Assembly (NCBI RefSeq): GCF_009755605.1
Contig: NZ_WPNZ01000003.1
Span: 1 to 64,000, forward strand
Length of the DNA stretch: 64,000 nucleotides
Origin: Streptomyces typhae
GTDB taxonomy: Bacteria; Actinomycetota; Actinomycetes; Streptomycetales; Streptomycetaceae
Reading direction: 5' to 3'
Shown here: piece after piece, positions 24,581 through 33,465 of the stretch
Numbering within the stretch: the first letter of the stretch is position 1
Layout: each line of letters begins with the position of its first letter
Position numbers and translations under genes: made by a program
Notes under the pieces: generated by a model
What the model saw: only the letters and a program-made list of their open reading frames with translations
What the model was told of the DNA's origin: nothing
Database searches by the model: none

Positions 24581-26044
24581 ATGACCTCGCAACCATCCCT
24601 TGCGAAGGAAGACGGCACCCCCGAAGGGCCCGTGCATTCCCAGACGGGGACCGGGCACGGCGGCGGTGACGGCCTTCAGGCGGGGCTCAAGAACCGCCAT
24701 CTGTCGATGATCGCCATCGGCGGTGTGATCGGAGCGGGTCTCTTCGTCGGCTCCGCCTCCGGCATCAAGGCGGCGGGCCCCGCGATCCTCGTGTCGTACG
24801 CCCTCGTCGGCACGATGGTCGTCCTCGTGATGCGGATGCTCGGCGAGATGGCCGCGGCGCGGCCGACGTCCGGCTCCTTCTCCGCCTACGCCGACCAGGC
24901 GCTCGGCCGCTGGGCGGGCTTCTCCATCGGCTGGCTGTACTGGTTCTTCTGGGTCGTGGTGCTCGCGGTGGAGGCCACCGCCGGAGCCGTGATCCTGGAG
25001 GGCTGGGTGCCCGCGATCCCCCAGTGGGGCTGGGCGCTCATCGTGATGGTGGTGCTCACCGCGACGAACCTCGTCTCGGTCGGCTCCTACGGCGAGTTCG
25101 AGTTCTGGTTCGCCGGGATCAAGGTCGTCGCGATCGGCGGGTTCGTGCTCATCGGTCTGCTCGCCGTGTTCGGCGTGCTGCCGGGCTCGGACAACCCGGG
25201 CAAGGGCTTCGCCCACCTCACGGACGCGGGCGGCTTCATGCCGGAGGGCGCGGGCGCGATCCTCACCGGTGTCCTGATGGTCGTCTTCTCCTTCATGGGC
25301 TCGGAGATCGTCACGCTCGCCGCCGGTGAGTCGGAGGACCCGCAGCGCGCCGTCACCAAGGCCACCAACAGCGTCATCTGGCGCATCGGCGTCTTCTACC
25401 TCGGCTCCATCTTCGTGGTGGTGACGCTGCTGCCCTGGAACGACAAGTCCATCGCCGAGGACGGCTCGTACGTCGCCGCGCTGAACTCGATCGGCATTCC
25501 GCACGCCGGTCAGGTGATGAACGTGATCGTGCTCACCGCGGTGCTCTCCTGCCTCAACTCCGGTCTGTACACCGCCTCGCGGATGGCCTTCTCGCTCGGG
25601 CGGCGCGGGGACGCGCCGAAGTCCTTCGCGCGCACCGACGCCAACGGCGTGCCGCGCACGGCGATCCTCGGCTCGGTGGTCTTCGGCTTCGCCGCCGTGT
25701 GGTTCAACTACCAGTGGCCGGACACCGTCTTCGACTTCCTGCTGAACTCCTCCGGCGCCGTCGCGCTGTTCGTCTGGCTCGTCATCTGTTTCACGCAGCT
25801 GCGGATGCGCGGCATCATCCTGCGCGAGGAGCCGGAGAAGCTGGTCGTGAGGATGTGGCTCTTCCCGTATCTGACGTGGGTCACCATCGGCATGATCTCG
25901 TTCGTGATCGTCTACATGCTGTACGACGACGCCGGGCGCAAGCAGATGGTGCTCTCGCTGCTCGTGGCGGCCCTCGTGCTCGGCTTCGCCCTCGTGCGGG
26001 AGAAGGTGCTGCCCCGCTCGGCCGAGGAGCGCTCCCGGGTCTGA
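24581..26044 (+). CDS. APC-family amino-acid permease (1 of 3)
   Basis: A 487-aa proton-coupled amino-acid transporter with about 12 membrane helices, of the GabP/CycA/AroP branch. ATG 24581 follows AAAGGAACTGCTT. The helix-1 signature GGVIGAGLFVGSASGI, the following VMRMLGEMAA (TM2) and GSFSAYADQALGRWAGFSIGWLYW (read in two parts) are conserved. FWFAGIKVVAI and SGLYTASRMAFSLGRRGDAP mark the middle of the protein. The substrate cannot be deduced; GABA or neutral amino acids are family options. Two close paralogues lie 2.4 and 4.1 kb downstream. Confidence 0.92.
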   Translation: MTSQPSLAKEDGTPEGPVHSQTGTGHGGGDGLQAGLKNRHLSMIAIGGVIGAGLFVGSASGIKAAGPAILVSYALVGTMVVLVMRMLGEMAAARPTSGSFSAYADQALGRWAGFSIGWLYWFFWVVVLAVEATAGAVILEGWVPAIPQWGWALIVMVVLTATNLVSVGSYGEFEFWFAGIKVVAIGGFVLIGLLAVFGVLPGSDNPGKGFAHLTDAGGFMPEGAGAILTGVLMVVFSFMGSEIVTLAAGESEDPQRAVTKATNSVIWRIGVFYLGSIFVVVTLLPWNDKSIAEDGSYVAALNSIGIPHAGQVMNVIVLTAVLSCLNSGLYTASRMAFSLGRRGDAPKSFARTDANGVPRTAILGSVVFGFAAVWFNYQWPDTVFDFLLNSSGAVALFVWLVICFTQLRMRGIILREEPEKLVVRMWLFPYLTWVTIGMISFVIVYMLYDDAGRKQMVLSLLVAALVLGFALVREKVLPRSAEERSRV

Positions 26045-26172
26045 GAGACCTGACGCGGGGTGCCTGGGATGCCCGGGGTGCCCGGGGTGCCGAGAAAACC
26101 TGACGCTGGGTGTCAAGTTATTGCGCCAGGGTGTGCTCATCGGCAAGGCCGTACCACCTCAGGGAGCACACC

Positions 26173-27519
26173 ATGGATTCGCGCAGCCCCGGCACCCGCA
26201 CCGCCCCGCCCCTCGTCCTCCGGCCCGGTGACGACGGGTACGACGACGAACTTGCCGGGTTCCAGACCGGGTTCGCCCAGCGCCCGGACGTGGTCTTCGC
26301 GGCCCGTGGCACCGACGACGTCGTCGCGGCCGTGACGTACGCCGCCGGGGCCGGTCTGCCCGTCGGCGTGCAGGCCACCGGGCACGGCCTCCCGGACGCC
26401 TCGCGGGGCGGCGTACTGATCAGCACCCGCCGCCTGGACGAGGTCGCCGTGGACCCGGCGGCGCGCACCGCCCGGGTCGGGGCCGGGGTGCGCTGGGGGC
26501 AGGTCGTCGCGGCCGCGGCGGAGCACGGGCTCGCGCCGCTGAACGGCTCGGCTCCGTCCGTGGGCGCCGTCTCGTACACGCTTGGCGGCGGACTCGGCAT
26601 CCTGGCGCGCGAGTTCGGGTACGCGGCCGACCATGTGCGCTCCGTGGACCTCGTCACCGCGGACGGCAGCGTGCGGCACGTGACGGCCGCCGGTGACCCG
26701 GAACTGCTCTGGGGGCTGCTCGGCGGCGGCGCGAACCTGGGCGTGGTGACCGCCCTGGAGATCGGCCTGGTGCCCGTGACGCACCTCTACGGGGGTGCGC
26801 TCGCCTTCGACGGGCGCGAGGTCGACCCCGGGGCGGTCCTGCGCGCGTACGTGGCATGGACCGGGGGCCTGCCGGACGAGGTGACCTCCTCCGTCGCCGC
26901 GCTCGTGTACCCGGATCTGCCGATGCTGCCGGAGGCCATGCGCGGGCGGTACCTGGTGACGGTGCGTGTCGCGTACACCGGCCGCGCGGAGGACGGTGAG
27001 CGGCTCGTGGCCCCGCTGCGCGCGATCGGCCCCGCCTTCTCCGACTCCCTGCGCGAGCTGCCGTACACCGACAGCCACACCATCCACAGCGACCCGGACT
27101 TCCCGCACGCGTACTACGGGGAGAGCCGGATGCTGGACGGCCTCGACACCGCCGGGATCGCACGGGTCCTGTCCCGCACCGGGCCCGCCGCGGGGCACAT
27201 GCACGTGGTGCAGCTCAACCATCTGGGCGGCGCGCTCGCCCGGCCCGCGGACAACGCCGTGCCGCACCGGGACGCGCGCTGGCTGCTGCGGATCCTGTCC
27301 CCGCTGGACGGCACGGACCGCGAGACGCTGCGGGACTTCTACGCCGAGACGCTGGCCGGGGTGCGGGGGCACGTCGTCGGGCGGTCCCTGAACTTCACCT
27401 TCGCGAGCGGGGACCGTACGGAGGGGCTGTACGACGCGGAGACGCAGAAGAGGCTCGCCGGGCTGAAGGCCCTGTACGACCCGGCGAACCTCTTCAGGCG
27501 GAACTACGGCGTCGGCTGA
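26173..27519 (+). CDS. FAD-linked oxidase with berberine-bridge C-terminus
   Basis: A 448-aa PCMH-type FAD oxidoreductase. ATG 26173 follows AGGGAG. The FAD-binding half shows VGVQATGHGLPD (the His is the usual 8-alpha FAD attachment site) and YTLGGGLGILAREFGYAADHV (read in parts). The C-terminal YDPANLFRRNYGV is the BBE domain. In bicovalent family members a Cys precedes the VG motif (CPTVG); here the same position reads APSVG, so only mono-covalent attachment is likely. Such enzymes oxidise sugars, alkaloids or polyketide intermediates. It stands between a permease and bioY with no pathway context, so the substrate is unknown. Confidence 0.87.
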   Translation: MDSRSPGTRTAPPLVLRPGDDGYDDELAGFQTGFAQRPDVVFAARGTDDVVAAVTYAAGAGLPVGVQATGHGLPDASRGGVLISTRRLDEVAVDPAARTARVGAGVRWGQVVAAAAEHGLAPLNGSAPSVGAVSYTLGGGLGILAREFGYAADHVRSVDLVTADGSVRHVTAAGDPELLWGLLGGGANLGVVTALEIGLVPVTHLYGGALAFDGREVDPGAVLRAYVAWTGGLPDEVTSSVAALVYPDLPMLPEAMRGRYLVTVRVAYTGRAEDGERLVAPLRAIGPAFSDSLRELPYTDSHTIHSDPDFPHAYYGESRMLDGLDTAGIARVLSRTGPAAGHMHVVQLNHLGGALARPADNAVPHRDARWLLRILSPLDGTDRETLRDFYAETLAGVRGHVVGRSLNFTFASGDRTEGLYDAETQKRLAGLKALYDPANLFRRNYGVG

Positions 27520-27575
27520 CGGCTGCTGCTGACGGCTGCTGCTGACAGCTTCTGCTGACAGCTTCTGCTGGTGGA
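27518..27575 (+). repeat. Short tandem repeat after the FAD oxidase stop
   Basis: Four consecutive 13-14-bp units of the type GGCTGCTGCTGAC / AGCTTCTGCTGAC start at the stop codon of the FAD oxidase and end just before the bioY stop codon. Non-coding. Confidence 0.7.
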
Positions 27576-27584
27576 ACTCCCGCG

Positions 27585-28175
27585 TCAGTGCTTCTCGTCG
27601 GCGCCGTTGATGAACTTCCACGCCAGCGGCAGCACACCCATCGCGAGCGCCGCCTTGAGCGCGTCGCCGATGAGGAACGGTGTGAGTCCGGCCGCGACCG
27701 CCTCCGTCAGGGACATGCCGGTGGCCGCGGCCAGGTACGGCACGCCGACGGCGTAGATGATCGCGGAGCCGAGGACCATCGTGCCCGCCATCCGCGCCAC
27801 GCTCCGGTCGGCGCCGCGACGGGCGAGCGCGCCCACCACGACGGCGGCCAGCATCATGCCGAGGACGTAGCCGAGGCTCGGCGCGCCTATGCCCGCCTTG
27901 CCCTGCGCGAACCAGGGCATGCCCGCCATGCCGACGATCGCGTACACGGCGAGCGAGGCCGCGCCGCGGTAGGCGCCGAGCGAGGTGCCGACGAGCAGGG
28001 CCGCGAAGGTCTGGCCGGTGACCGGGACCGGGGAGCCCGGGACCGGGACGGCGATCTGGGCGGCGACACCCGTGAGCGCGGCACCGCCGAGCACGAGCGC
28101 GGCGTCCTTCACGCGGGAGGCGGGCAGGAGGTCGGCCAGGACCTGGCCCGGACGGGTTATGACGGCTGTGCTCAT
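27585..28175 (-). CDS. bioY: Biotin transporter substrate-binding component BioY
   Basis: A 196-aa integral membrane S-component of the ECF biotin importer, with about six helices. Family motifs include VPVTGQTFAALLVG (about residues 51-64), the GMPWFAQGKAGIGAPSLGYVLG region (about 85-106, quoted as the GAPSLGY substrate loop) and the late FLIGDALKAALAM helix. No bioM/bioN genes are adjacent, so it may use a shared energy-coupling module or act alone, as reported for some BioY proteins. No BioR or BirA operator was recognised upstream. Confidence 0.93.
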   Translation of the reverse strand: MSTAVITRPGQVLADLLPASRVKDAALVLGGAALTGVAAQIAVPVPGSPVPVTGQTFAALLVGTSLGAYRGAASLAVYAIVGMAGMPWFAQGKAGIGAPSLGYVLGMMLAAVVVGALARRGADRSVARMAGTMVLGSAIIYAVGVPYLAAATGMSLTEAVAAGLTPFLIGDALKAALAMGVLPLAWKFINGADEKH

Positions 28176-28443
28176 CGGGACTCCGTGGTTGAGGGGGCCG
28201 TGGGGCGGGTGAGCGGGACGCTGTGACCCTATCCCCGGCCCCGGCAGCTTTCAGGAGGCGCCGGTAACAAAGGGAACGGCCCGGCGTTGGTGGGCTTCGC
28301 ACAAAGGCCTGGGGCCACACCCGCTTCGGCGTGACGCTCGTCACTGAGGTCAGGGGGACATGGGCCCGGGTTGCTCGTCGGGGCGCCCTGCGGTGACACT
28401 GTAGATTCTCACCAAACTCCTGCGCATCGAGAGCCGACTGAAC

Positions 28444-29919
28444 GTGAAGCACGACTCCAGGCCGTCCCAGTCGGCGGTGCCCTCCGGCGCGAGCCCCGAA
28501 CCGGCCGCCCCCGGCTCCGGTCCCCTCGGCGCGGGCCCCGGTCCTCTGGGCGCGGGCCCCGAACCCCTCGGTGGCGGGCTCAAGCAGCGCCATCTCACGA
28601 TGCTGGGCCTCGGCGGTGTGATCGGTGCCGGGCTCTTCGTGGGCTCCGGGGCCGGGATCGCCGTCGCGGGGCCCGGGATCGTCCTCTCCTATCTCATCGC
28701 GGGCGCCCTCGCGATGTGCGTGATGCGGATGCTCGGCGAGATGTCCGCCGCGATGCCGGCCTCCGGCGCCTTCTCCGTGCACGCCGAGCGCGCCCTCGGA
28801 CGGTGGGCGGGGTTCTCGGTCGGCTGGCTCTACTGGTTCCTGCTCGTCGTGGTGCTCGCCGTGGAGGCGACGGGCGCTGCGCGCATCGCGAACGGGTGGG
28901 CACCCGGCGTGCCGCAGTGGGCCTGGGTCCTCGTCTTCATGGTGGTCTTCACCGGCGCCAACCTCGCGGCGGTGAAGAACTTCGGCGAGTTCGAGTTCTG
29001 GTTCGCCGCGCTGAAGATCTTCGCGATCGTCGCCTTCCTCGTACTCGGACTGCTCGCGATCCTCGGTGTGCTGCCCGACACGGACCCGGTGGGCCTCACC
29101 CACCTCACGGGCGACGGCGGCTTCCTGCCGCACGGCTGGAGCGGAGTGGTCTCCGGCGTGGTCGCGGTCCTCTTCGCCTTCGGCGGCCTGGAGATCGTGA
29201 CGATCGCCGCCGCGGAGTCCGACGATCCGGTGCGCTCGGTGGCGCGGGCGGTGCGCAGCGCGGTGTACCGCATCCTCTTCTTCTATGTGGGCTCGATGCT
29301 CGTCGTCGTGACGGTCCTGCCGTGGACGGCACAGCAGGCAGGTATCAGCCCGTATGTCACGGTTCTGGACTCCATCGGCGTCCCGTCGGCCGGGACCCTC
29401 ATGAACATCGTGGTGTTCGTGGCGCTCCTGTCGTCCCTGAACGCCAATCTGTACGGCTCCTCGCGGATGGTCTTCTCCCTCGCCGAGCGCGGGGAGGCGC
29501 CGAGGGGCCTCCTGAAGGTGTCGGAGGGCGGGGTGCCGCGGCGCGCGGTGCTCGCCTCGGTGGCGTTCGGCTTCGTGTCCGTCCTGCTGAATCTGAAGTG
29601 GCCCGAGTCCGTCTTCCTCTATCTGCTCAACTCCGTGGGCGCGGCGCTCCTCTTCGTCTGGGCCCTGATCGCGCTGTCCCAGCTGCGCCTGCGGCGGCGG
29701 ATCGAGCGCGAGGCGCCGGAGACCCTGACGCTGCGGATGTGGTTCTTCCCCTGGCTGACCTGGGCGGCGCTGGCCGGGATGGCCGTGGTGGTGGTCCTGA
29801 TGCTGCGGGACGACGGGGCGCGGCCGCAGTTGCTCTGGTCGGCGGGGGCCGCGGCGCTCGTGATCGCGGTGGCCTGGGTGAGGGAGTGGCGCACCGGGCG
29901 CTCGGCCTCGCGGTGCTGA
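28444..29919 (+). CDS. APC-family amino-acid permease (2 of 3)
   Basis: A 491-aa paralogue of the permeases on either side. The start is GTG 28444; no clear ribosome-binding site is present, but a -10-like TAGATT lies 40 bp upstream. The N-terminal 45 residues contain reiterated GSGPLGAGPGPLGAGPEPLG, absent from the other two copies. The transporter core begins LKQRHLTMLGLGGVIGAGLF. The C-terminus (REWRTGRSASRC) is encoded by the first unit of a 38-bp tandem repeat that continues past the stop codon. The substrate is unknown. Confidence 0.9.
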   Translation: MKHDSRPSQSAVPSGASPEPAAPGSGPLGAGPGPLGAGPEPLGGGLKQRHLTMLGLGGVIGAGLFVGSGAGIAVAGPGIVLSYLIAGALAMCVMRMLGEMSAAMPASGAFSVHAERALGRWAGFSVGWLYWFLLVVVLAVEATGAARIANGWAPGVPQWAWVLVFMVVFTGANLAAVKNFGEFEFWFAALKIFAIVAFLVLGLLAILGVLPDTDPVGLTHLTGDGGFLPHGWSGVVSGVVAVLFAFGGLEIVTIAAAESDDPVRSVARAVRSAVYRILFFYVGSMLVVVTVLPWTAQQAGISPYVTVLDSIGVPSAGTLMNIVVFVALLSSLNANLYGSSRMVFSLAERGEAPRGLLKVSEGGVPRRAVLASVAFGFVSVLLNLKWPESVFLYLLNSVGAALLFVWALIALSQLRLRRRIEREAPETLTLRMWFFPWLTWAALAGMAVVVVLMLRDDGARPQLLWSAGAAALVIAVAWVREWRTGRSASRC

Positions 29920-30031
29920 GGGAGTGGCGCACCGGGCGCCCGGCCTCACAGTGCCGAGGGAGTGGCGCGGCGGGCGCTCGCCTTCGCGGTGCTGCGGAAG
30001 CGGCGTACCGGACGCCCCTCCTCACACTTCT
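29880..30031 (+). repeat. 38-bp tandem repeat, four copies, spanning the permease 2 stop codon
   Basis: Units at 29880-29917, 29918-29955, 29956-29993 and 29994-30031. The first three begin GAGGGAGTGGCGC and end in a GGTGCT- or AGTGCC-like word; the fourth is more diverged. Unit 1 encodes the permease C-terminus, and the stop codon lies at the start of unit 2. Confidence 0.85.
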
Positions 30032-30051
30032 GACGCATATGTGCCCATGAT

Positions 30052-30067
30052 GTGAAGATCTCTTCAC
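30052..30067. promoter_or_regulatory. Candidate operator dyad upstream of permease 3
   Basis: GTGAAGA-TC-TCTTCAC, perfect 7-bp arms with a 2-bp centre, lies 120 bp upstream of the third permease, in an AT-richer stretch likely to hold its promoter. Confidence 0.45.
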
Positions 30068-30108
30068 CATGTGTGAGCGTCGTGTCCGTATACCGGTCAA
30101 CGGTTCCC

Positions 30109-30131
30109 TGTGAGCGGTGCCAGTGCTCACA
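30109..30131. promoter_or_regulatory. Second inverted repeat upstream of permease 3
   Basis: TGTGAGC, nine bases, then GCTCACA. Another TGTGAGC half-site occurs at 30072-30078. It could be an operator or an mRNA hairpin 60 bp before the start. Confidence 0.4.
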
Positions 30132-30189
30132 CTGTGGGCCGCTCCCCCGTCTCAGCTACCTCGTCTCAGCTACTGAACAGGGCACGCCC

Positions 30190-31596
30190 ATGTCTCGGAC
30201 GTCCGTGCAGGACGCACCACCCCAGGCCGACTCCCCGCTCGGGCACGGCCTCAAGCAGCGCCATCTGTCGATGATCGCCCTCGGCGGCGTGATCGGCGCC
30301 GGGCTCTTCGTGGGCTCCGGGACCGCCATCGCCGCGGCCGGGCCCTCGATCATCCTGGCCTACGCGATATCCGGCGCCCTGGTCATGCTCGTCATGCGCA
30401 TGCTCGGCGAGATGGCCGCCGCCAACCCGGCGTCCGGCTCCTTCTCCGTGCACGCCGAGCGGGCGCTCGGCCCGTGGGCGGGATTCACCGCCGGCTGGTC
30501 CTTCTGGTTCCTGCTGTGCGTGGCGGTCGGCCTGGAGGGCATCGGCGCCGCGAAGATCGTGCACGGCTGGGTGCCCGGCGTGCCGGAGTGGGCCTGGGTG
30601 GCCCTCTTCATGCTGGTCTTCTGCGGCACGAACCTCGCCGCCGTGAAGAACTTCGGTGAGTTCGAGTTCTGGTTCGCCGCCCTGAAGGTGGGCGCGATCG
30701 TCCTCTTCCTCGGCATCGGCGTGCTCGCGATCCTCGGCTGGCTGCCCGACACCGACGCGCCCGGCATGACCAATCTGACCGGGCACGGCGGCTTCATGCC
30801 CAACGGCGTGGACGGACTGATCGTCGGCCTGCTCGCCTCGGTCTTCGCGTACGGCGGTCTGGAGACGGTCACCATCGCCGCCGCCGAGTCCGAACATCCC
30901 GTCCAGGGCGTGGCCAAGGCCGTGCGCACGGCGATGTGGCGGATCGCCCTCTTCTACGTGGGCTCCATGGCCGTCGTCGTGACGCTGCTGCCGTGGACGG
31001 CGGAGGAGGTCGCGGCCAAGGGTCCGTACGTCGCCACCCTCGACCACCTCGGCATCGACGGCGCCGGGCAGATCATGAACGTGGTCGTCCTGGTCGCCCT
31101 GCTGTCCGCGATGAACGCCAACATCTACGGCGCCTCGCGCATGGCCAACTCCCTGGTGGCGCGCGGCATGGGCCCGAAGGCGCTCGGCCGCCTCTTCGGC
31201 GGCGTGCCGCGCATCGCCGTCCTGACCTCGTCGGTCTTCGGCTTCCTCTGCGTCCTGCTGAGCTACTGGCGGCCCGACGACATCTTCCAGTGGCTGCTCA
31301 ACACCATCGGCGCGATCATCCTCGTGGTGTGGTTCTTCATCGCGGCCGCGCAGTTGAAGCTGCGCACCGCCCTCGAACGCGAGGCACCGGAGAAGCTGGT
31401 CGTGAAGATGTGGCTCTTCCCCTGGCTCACCTATGTGGCCCTGGCCGGCATGGCCACCGTGTTCGTCCTGATGGCCCGCGAGTCCGAGACGCGCACCCAG
31501 CTCTTCTACACGGGCGGCCTGACCGTGCTCCTCATGGCGATCGGGTACGCCCGCCAGAAGGTCATGGAGAGCCGCGGCACCGGCCCGCGCGCCTAG
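30190..31596 (+). CDS. APC-family amino-acid permease (3 of 3)
   Basis: A 468-aa paralogue with the same architecture. ATG 30190 (MSRTSVQDAPPQADS) precedes LKQRHLSMIALGGVIGAGLF; the upstream in-frame extension lacks coding composition. TM2 reads VMRMLGEMAAANPASGSFSV. AAVKNFGEFEFWFAALKV is shared almost exactly with permease 2, suggesting these two are the closest pair. It is likely regulated separately: two inverted repeats lie in its upstream gap, and a strong terminator follows. Confidence 0.92.
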   Translation: MSRTSVQDAPPQADSPLGHGLKQRHLSMIALGGVIGAGLFVGSGTAIAAAGPSIILAYAISGALVMLVMRMLGEMAAANPASGSFSVHAERALGPWAGFTAGWSFWFLLCVAVGLEGIGAAKIVHGWVPGVPEWAWVALFMLVFCGTNLAAVKNFGEFEFWFAALKVGAIVLFLGIGVLAILGWLPDTDAPGMTNLTGHGGFMPNGVDGLIVGLLASVFAYGGLETVTIAAAESEHPVQGVAKAVRTAMWRIALFYVGSMAVVVTLLPWTAEEVAAKGPYVATLDHLGIDGAGQIMNVVVLVALLSAMNANIYGASRMANSLVARGMGPKALGRLFGGVPRIAVLTSSVFGFLCVLLSYWRPDDIFQWLLNTIGAIILVVWFFIAAAQLKLRTALEREAPEKLVVKMWLFPWLTYVALAGMATVFVLMARESETRTQLFYTGGLTVLLMAIGYARQKVMESRGTGPRA

Positions 31597-31632
31597 TCCT
31601 GCCCTGTCCCACGTCATCCTCATCCGTCATCC

Positions 31633-31669
31633 CGAAGGCCCCGCTCCCCCCTGTGGAGCGGGGCCTTCG
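31633..31669 (+). terminator. Hairpin terminator
   Basis: A perfect 15-bp stem (31633-31647 / 31655-31669) with a 7-nt loop, between permease 3 and the superoxide dismutase gene. Confidence 0.85.
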
Positions 31670-31840
31670 GCCGTCGGCGCCCGGGACCGTGCGTCCCACG
31701 CCCTAGGACCAAGGGCTGATCAACTTCACGGTACTACTGCTGCTAGCCTGCATCTGCACATAGGTCGCAATAAGAGGTGCGAGGCGGCGCCGCGCGACAC
31801 GGCGCGGCACAGCACGCAGAGCACGTCGGAGGGCTAGATC

Positions 31841-32491
31841 ATGGCCATTTACACGCTTCCTGAACTTCCGTACGACTACGCGGCGCTCGAGCCGGTCATC
31901 AACCCGCAGATCATCGAGCTCCACCACGACAAGCACCACGCCGCGTACGTGAAGGGCGCGAACGACACCCTGGAGCAGCTGGCGGAGGCGCGCGACAAGG
32001 AGTCGTGGGGCGCCATCAACGGGCTGGAGAAGAACCTCGCGTTCCACCTCTCCGGCCACATCCTGCACTCCATCTACTGGCACAACATGAACAGCCCGAA
32101 GGACGGCGGCGGCGGCGAGCCGACGGCCGCCGACGGTGTCGGCGAGCTCGCGGACGCCATCACCGAGTCCTTCGGCTCCTTCGCCAAGTTCAAGGCCCAG
32201 CTCACCAAGGCCTCGGCGACGACGCAGGGCTCCGGCTGGGGCGTGCTCGCCTACGAGCCGCTCAGCGACCGCCTGATCGTCGAGCAGATCTACGACCACC
32301 AGGGCAACGTCGGCCAGGGCTCCACCCCGATCCTGGTCTTCGACGCCTGGGAGCACGCCTTCTACCTCCAGTACAAGAACCAGAAGGTGGACTTCATCGA
32401 GGCCATGTGGGAGGTCGTGAACTGGCAGGACGTGGCCAAGCGCTACGAGGCCGCCAAGCAGCGCGTGAACAGCCTGCTGCTCGCCCCCTGA
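31841..32491 (+). CDS. sodF: Fe/Mn-family superoxide dismutase
   Basis: Converts superoxide to peroxide and oxygen in the cytoplasm. The 216-aa protein has all four metal ligands: His in [10 protein letters not shown] (about residue 27), His in [12 protein letters not shown] (about 76), and Asp and His in [13 protein letters not shown] (about 162 and 166). In S. coelicolor the orthologous Fe-enzyme gene is repressed by nickel through Nur and by an sRNA from the sodN transcript. I see a TGCA-TC-TGCA dyad 80 bp upstream but no convincing full Nur box. The symbol sodF is chosen for the streptomycete Fe form; metal choice cannot be settled from sequence alone. GGAGGG precedes the ATG. Confidence 0.95.
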   Translation: MAIYTLPELPYDYAALEPVINPQIIELHHDKHHAAYVKGANDTLEQLAEARDKESWGAINGLEKNLAFHLSGHILHSIYWHNMNSPKDGGGGEPTAADGVGELADAITESFGSFAKFKAQLTKASATTQGSGWGVLAYEPLSDRLIVEQIYDHQGNVGQGSTPILVFDAWEHAFYLQYKNQKVDFIEAMWEVVNWQDVAKRYEAAKQRVNSLLLAP

Positions 32492-32570
32492 CACCCCGCG
32501 GGCCACGCCCGCACGCAGCGTCCTGCCTCGTGATCGTCTTCTCAACCTTCATGCGGGCAGGCGGATGAAG

Positions 32571-32609
32571 GAAGGACCCCCGCGAGGACGTGACTCGCGG
32601 GGGTCCTTC
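32571..32609. terminator. Bidirectional hairpin terminator
   Basis: A perfect 16-bp stem (32571-32586 / 32594-32609) with a 7-nt loop, between the convergent sodF and DsbA-fold genes. Confidence 0.9.
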
Positions 32610-32632
32610 GGTATGCCGGGCGCACATCGGGC

Positions 32633-33310
32633 TCAGTCGAAGACGGGGCCCTGGGTGCGGGTGCGCTTGATCTCGTAGAAGCCCGGTGTGGCGGCCACCA
32701 GGAGGGTGCCGTCCCACAGGCGGGCCGCCGCCTCGCCCTTGGGGGCGGGGGTGACGACGGGGCCGAAGAAGGCGACTTCCTCGCCGTCGGGTCCGGGTAC
32801 CGCGATGACCGGGGTGCCGACCTCCTGGCCGACCTTCTCGATGCCCTCGTTGTGGGAGGCGCGCAGAGCGGCCTCGTAGGGCGTGGCGTCCCAGTGGTCG
32901 AGGAGCGAGGCGGGCAGCCCGACCTCCTTCAGGCCCCCGGCCACGGCCTCCTTCGTGGGGCCCTCGCCGCCGTTGTGGACGCGGGTGCCGATGGCCGTGT
33001 AGAGGTCGCCGAGCACCTGGGCGCCGTGCTCCTCCTGGGCCGCGATGACGACGCGGACGGGACCCCAGGCGTACTTCTCCAGCCATTCGCGGTACTCCTC
33101 GGGGAGTTCGTCCAGCTTGTCCTCGTTCAGGACGGCGAGGCTCATCAGATGCCAGCGGACCTCGATGTCGCGGAGCTTCTCCACTTCGTGGACCCAGCGC
33201 GATGTCATCCAGGCCCACGGGCACGACGGGTCGAACCAGAAGTCGACCGGGGTCTTGCCGCTCGACGCATTGCCGCTCGACGCATTGCCGCTCGTGGCGT
33301 TCTCAGCCAT
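32633..33310 (-). CDS. DsbA-fold oxidoreductase (mycothiol-dependent nitroreductase-like)
   Basis: A 225-aa thioredoxin-superfamily protein starting at ATG 33310 after AGGGAGAG. It is cytoplasmic (no signal peptide). The N-terminus has a GNASSGNASSG repeat encoded by a 15-bp tandem duplication, then VDFWFDPSCPWAWMTSRWV, where the active site is CPWA with a single Cys instead of a CxxC pair. The C-terminal cis-Pro loop reads GTPVIAV. Actinobacterial relatives work with mycothiol in detoxification and redox repair. Its position, convergent with superoxide dismutase, fits an oxidative-stress role by inference. Confidence 0.82.
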   Translation of the reverse strand: MAENATSGNASSGNASSGKTPVDFWFDPSCPWAWMTSRWVHEVEKLRDIEVRWHLMSLAVLNEDKLDELPEEYREWLEKYAWGPVRVVIAAQEEHGAQVLGDLYTAIGTRVHNGGEGPTKEAVAGGLKEVGLPASLLDHWDATPYEAALRASHNEGIEKVGQEVGTPVIAVPGPDGEEVAFFGPVVTPAPKGEAAARLWDGTLLVAATPGFYEIKRTRTQGPVFD

Positions 33311-33465
33311 GTCTCTCCCTAAGGAATCCGTTCGATGACTGGCCAAGAAACGTCGGGGACGGGCGGGGGCATTCCCGGATGTCCGCCGTTCGGGACGCAT
33401 GCGAGGATCGGAGTCATTAAGAATTCCGACGTCAGTGTCATGCGAGCCACAAGGGAGTGCCGCCC

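Noticed and set aside
26173..28175. Small biosynthetic gene cluster around the FAD oxidase
   Set aside because: Only one oxidase with bioY and permeases; no scaffold-building or tailoring partner genes.
31720..31800. Nur operator at sodF
   Set aside because: Only a partial TGCA dyad is visible, not the full TGCAA-N5-TTGCA type site, so it is not annotated.
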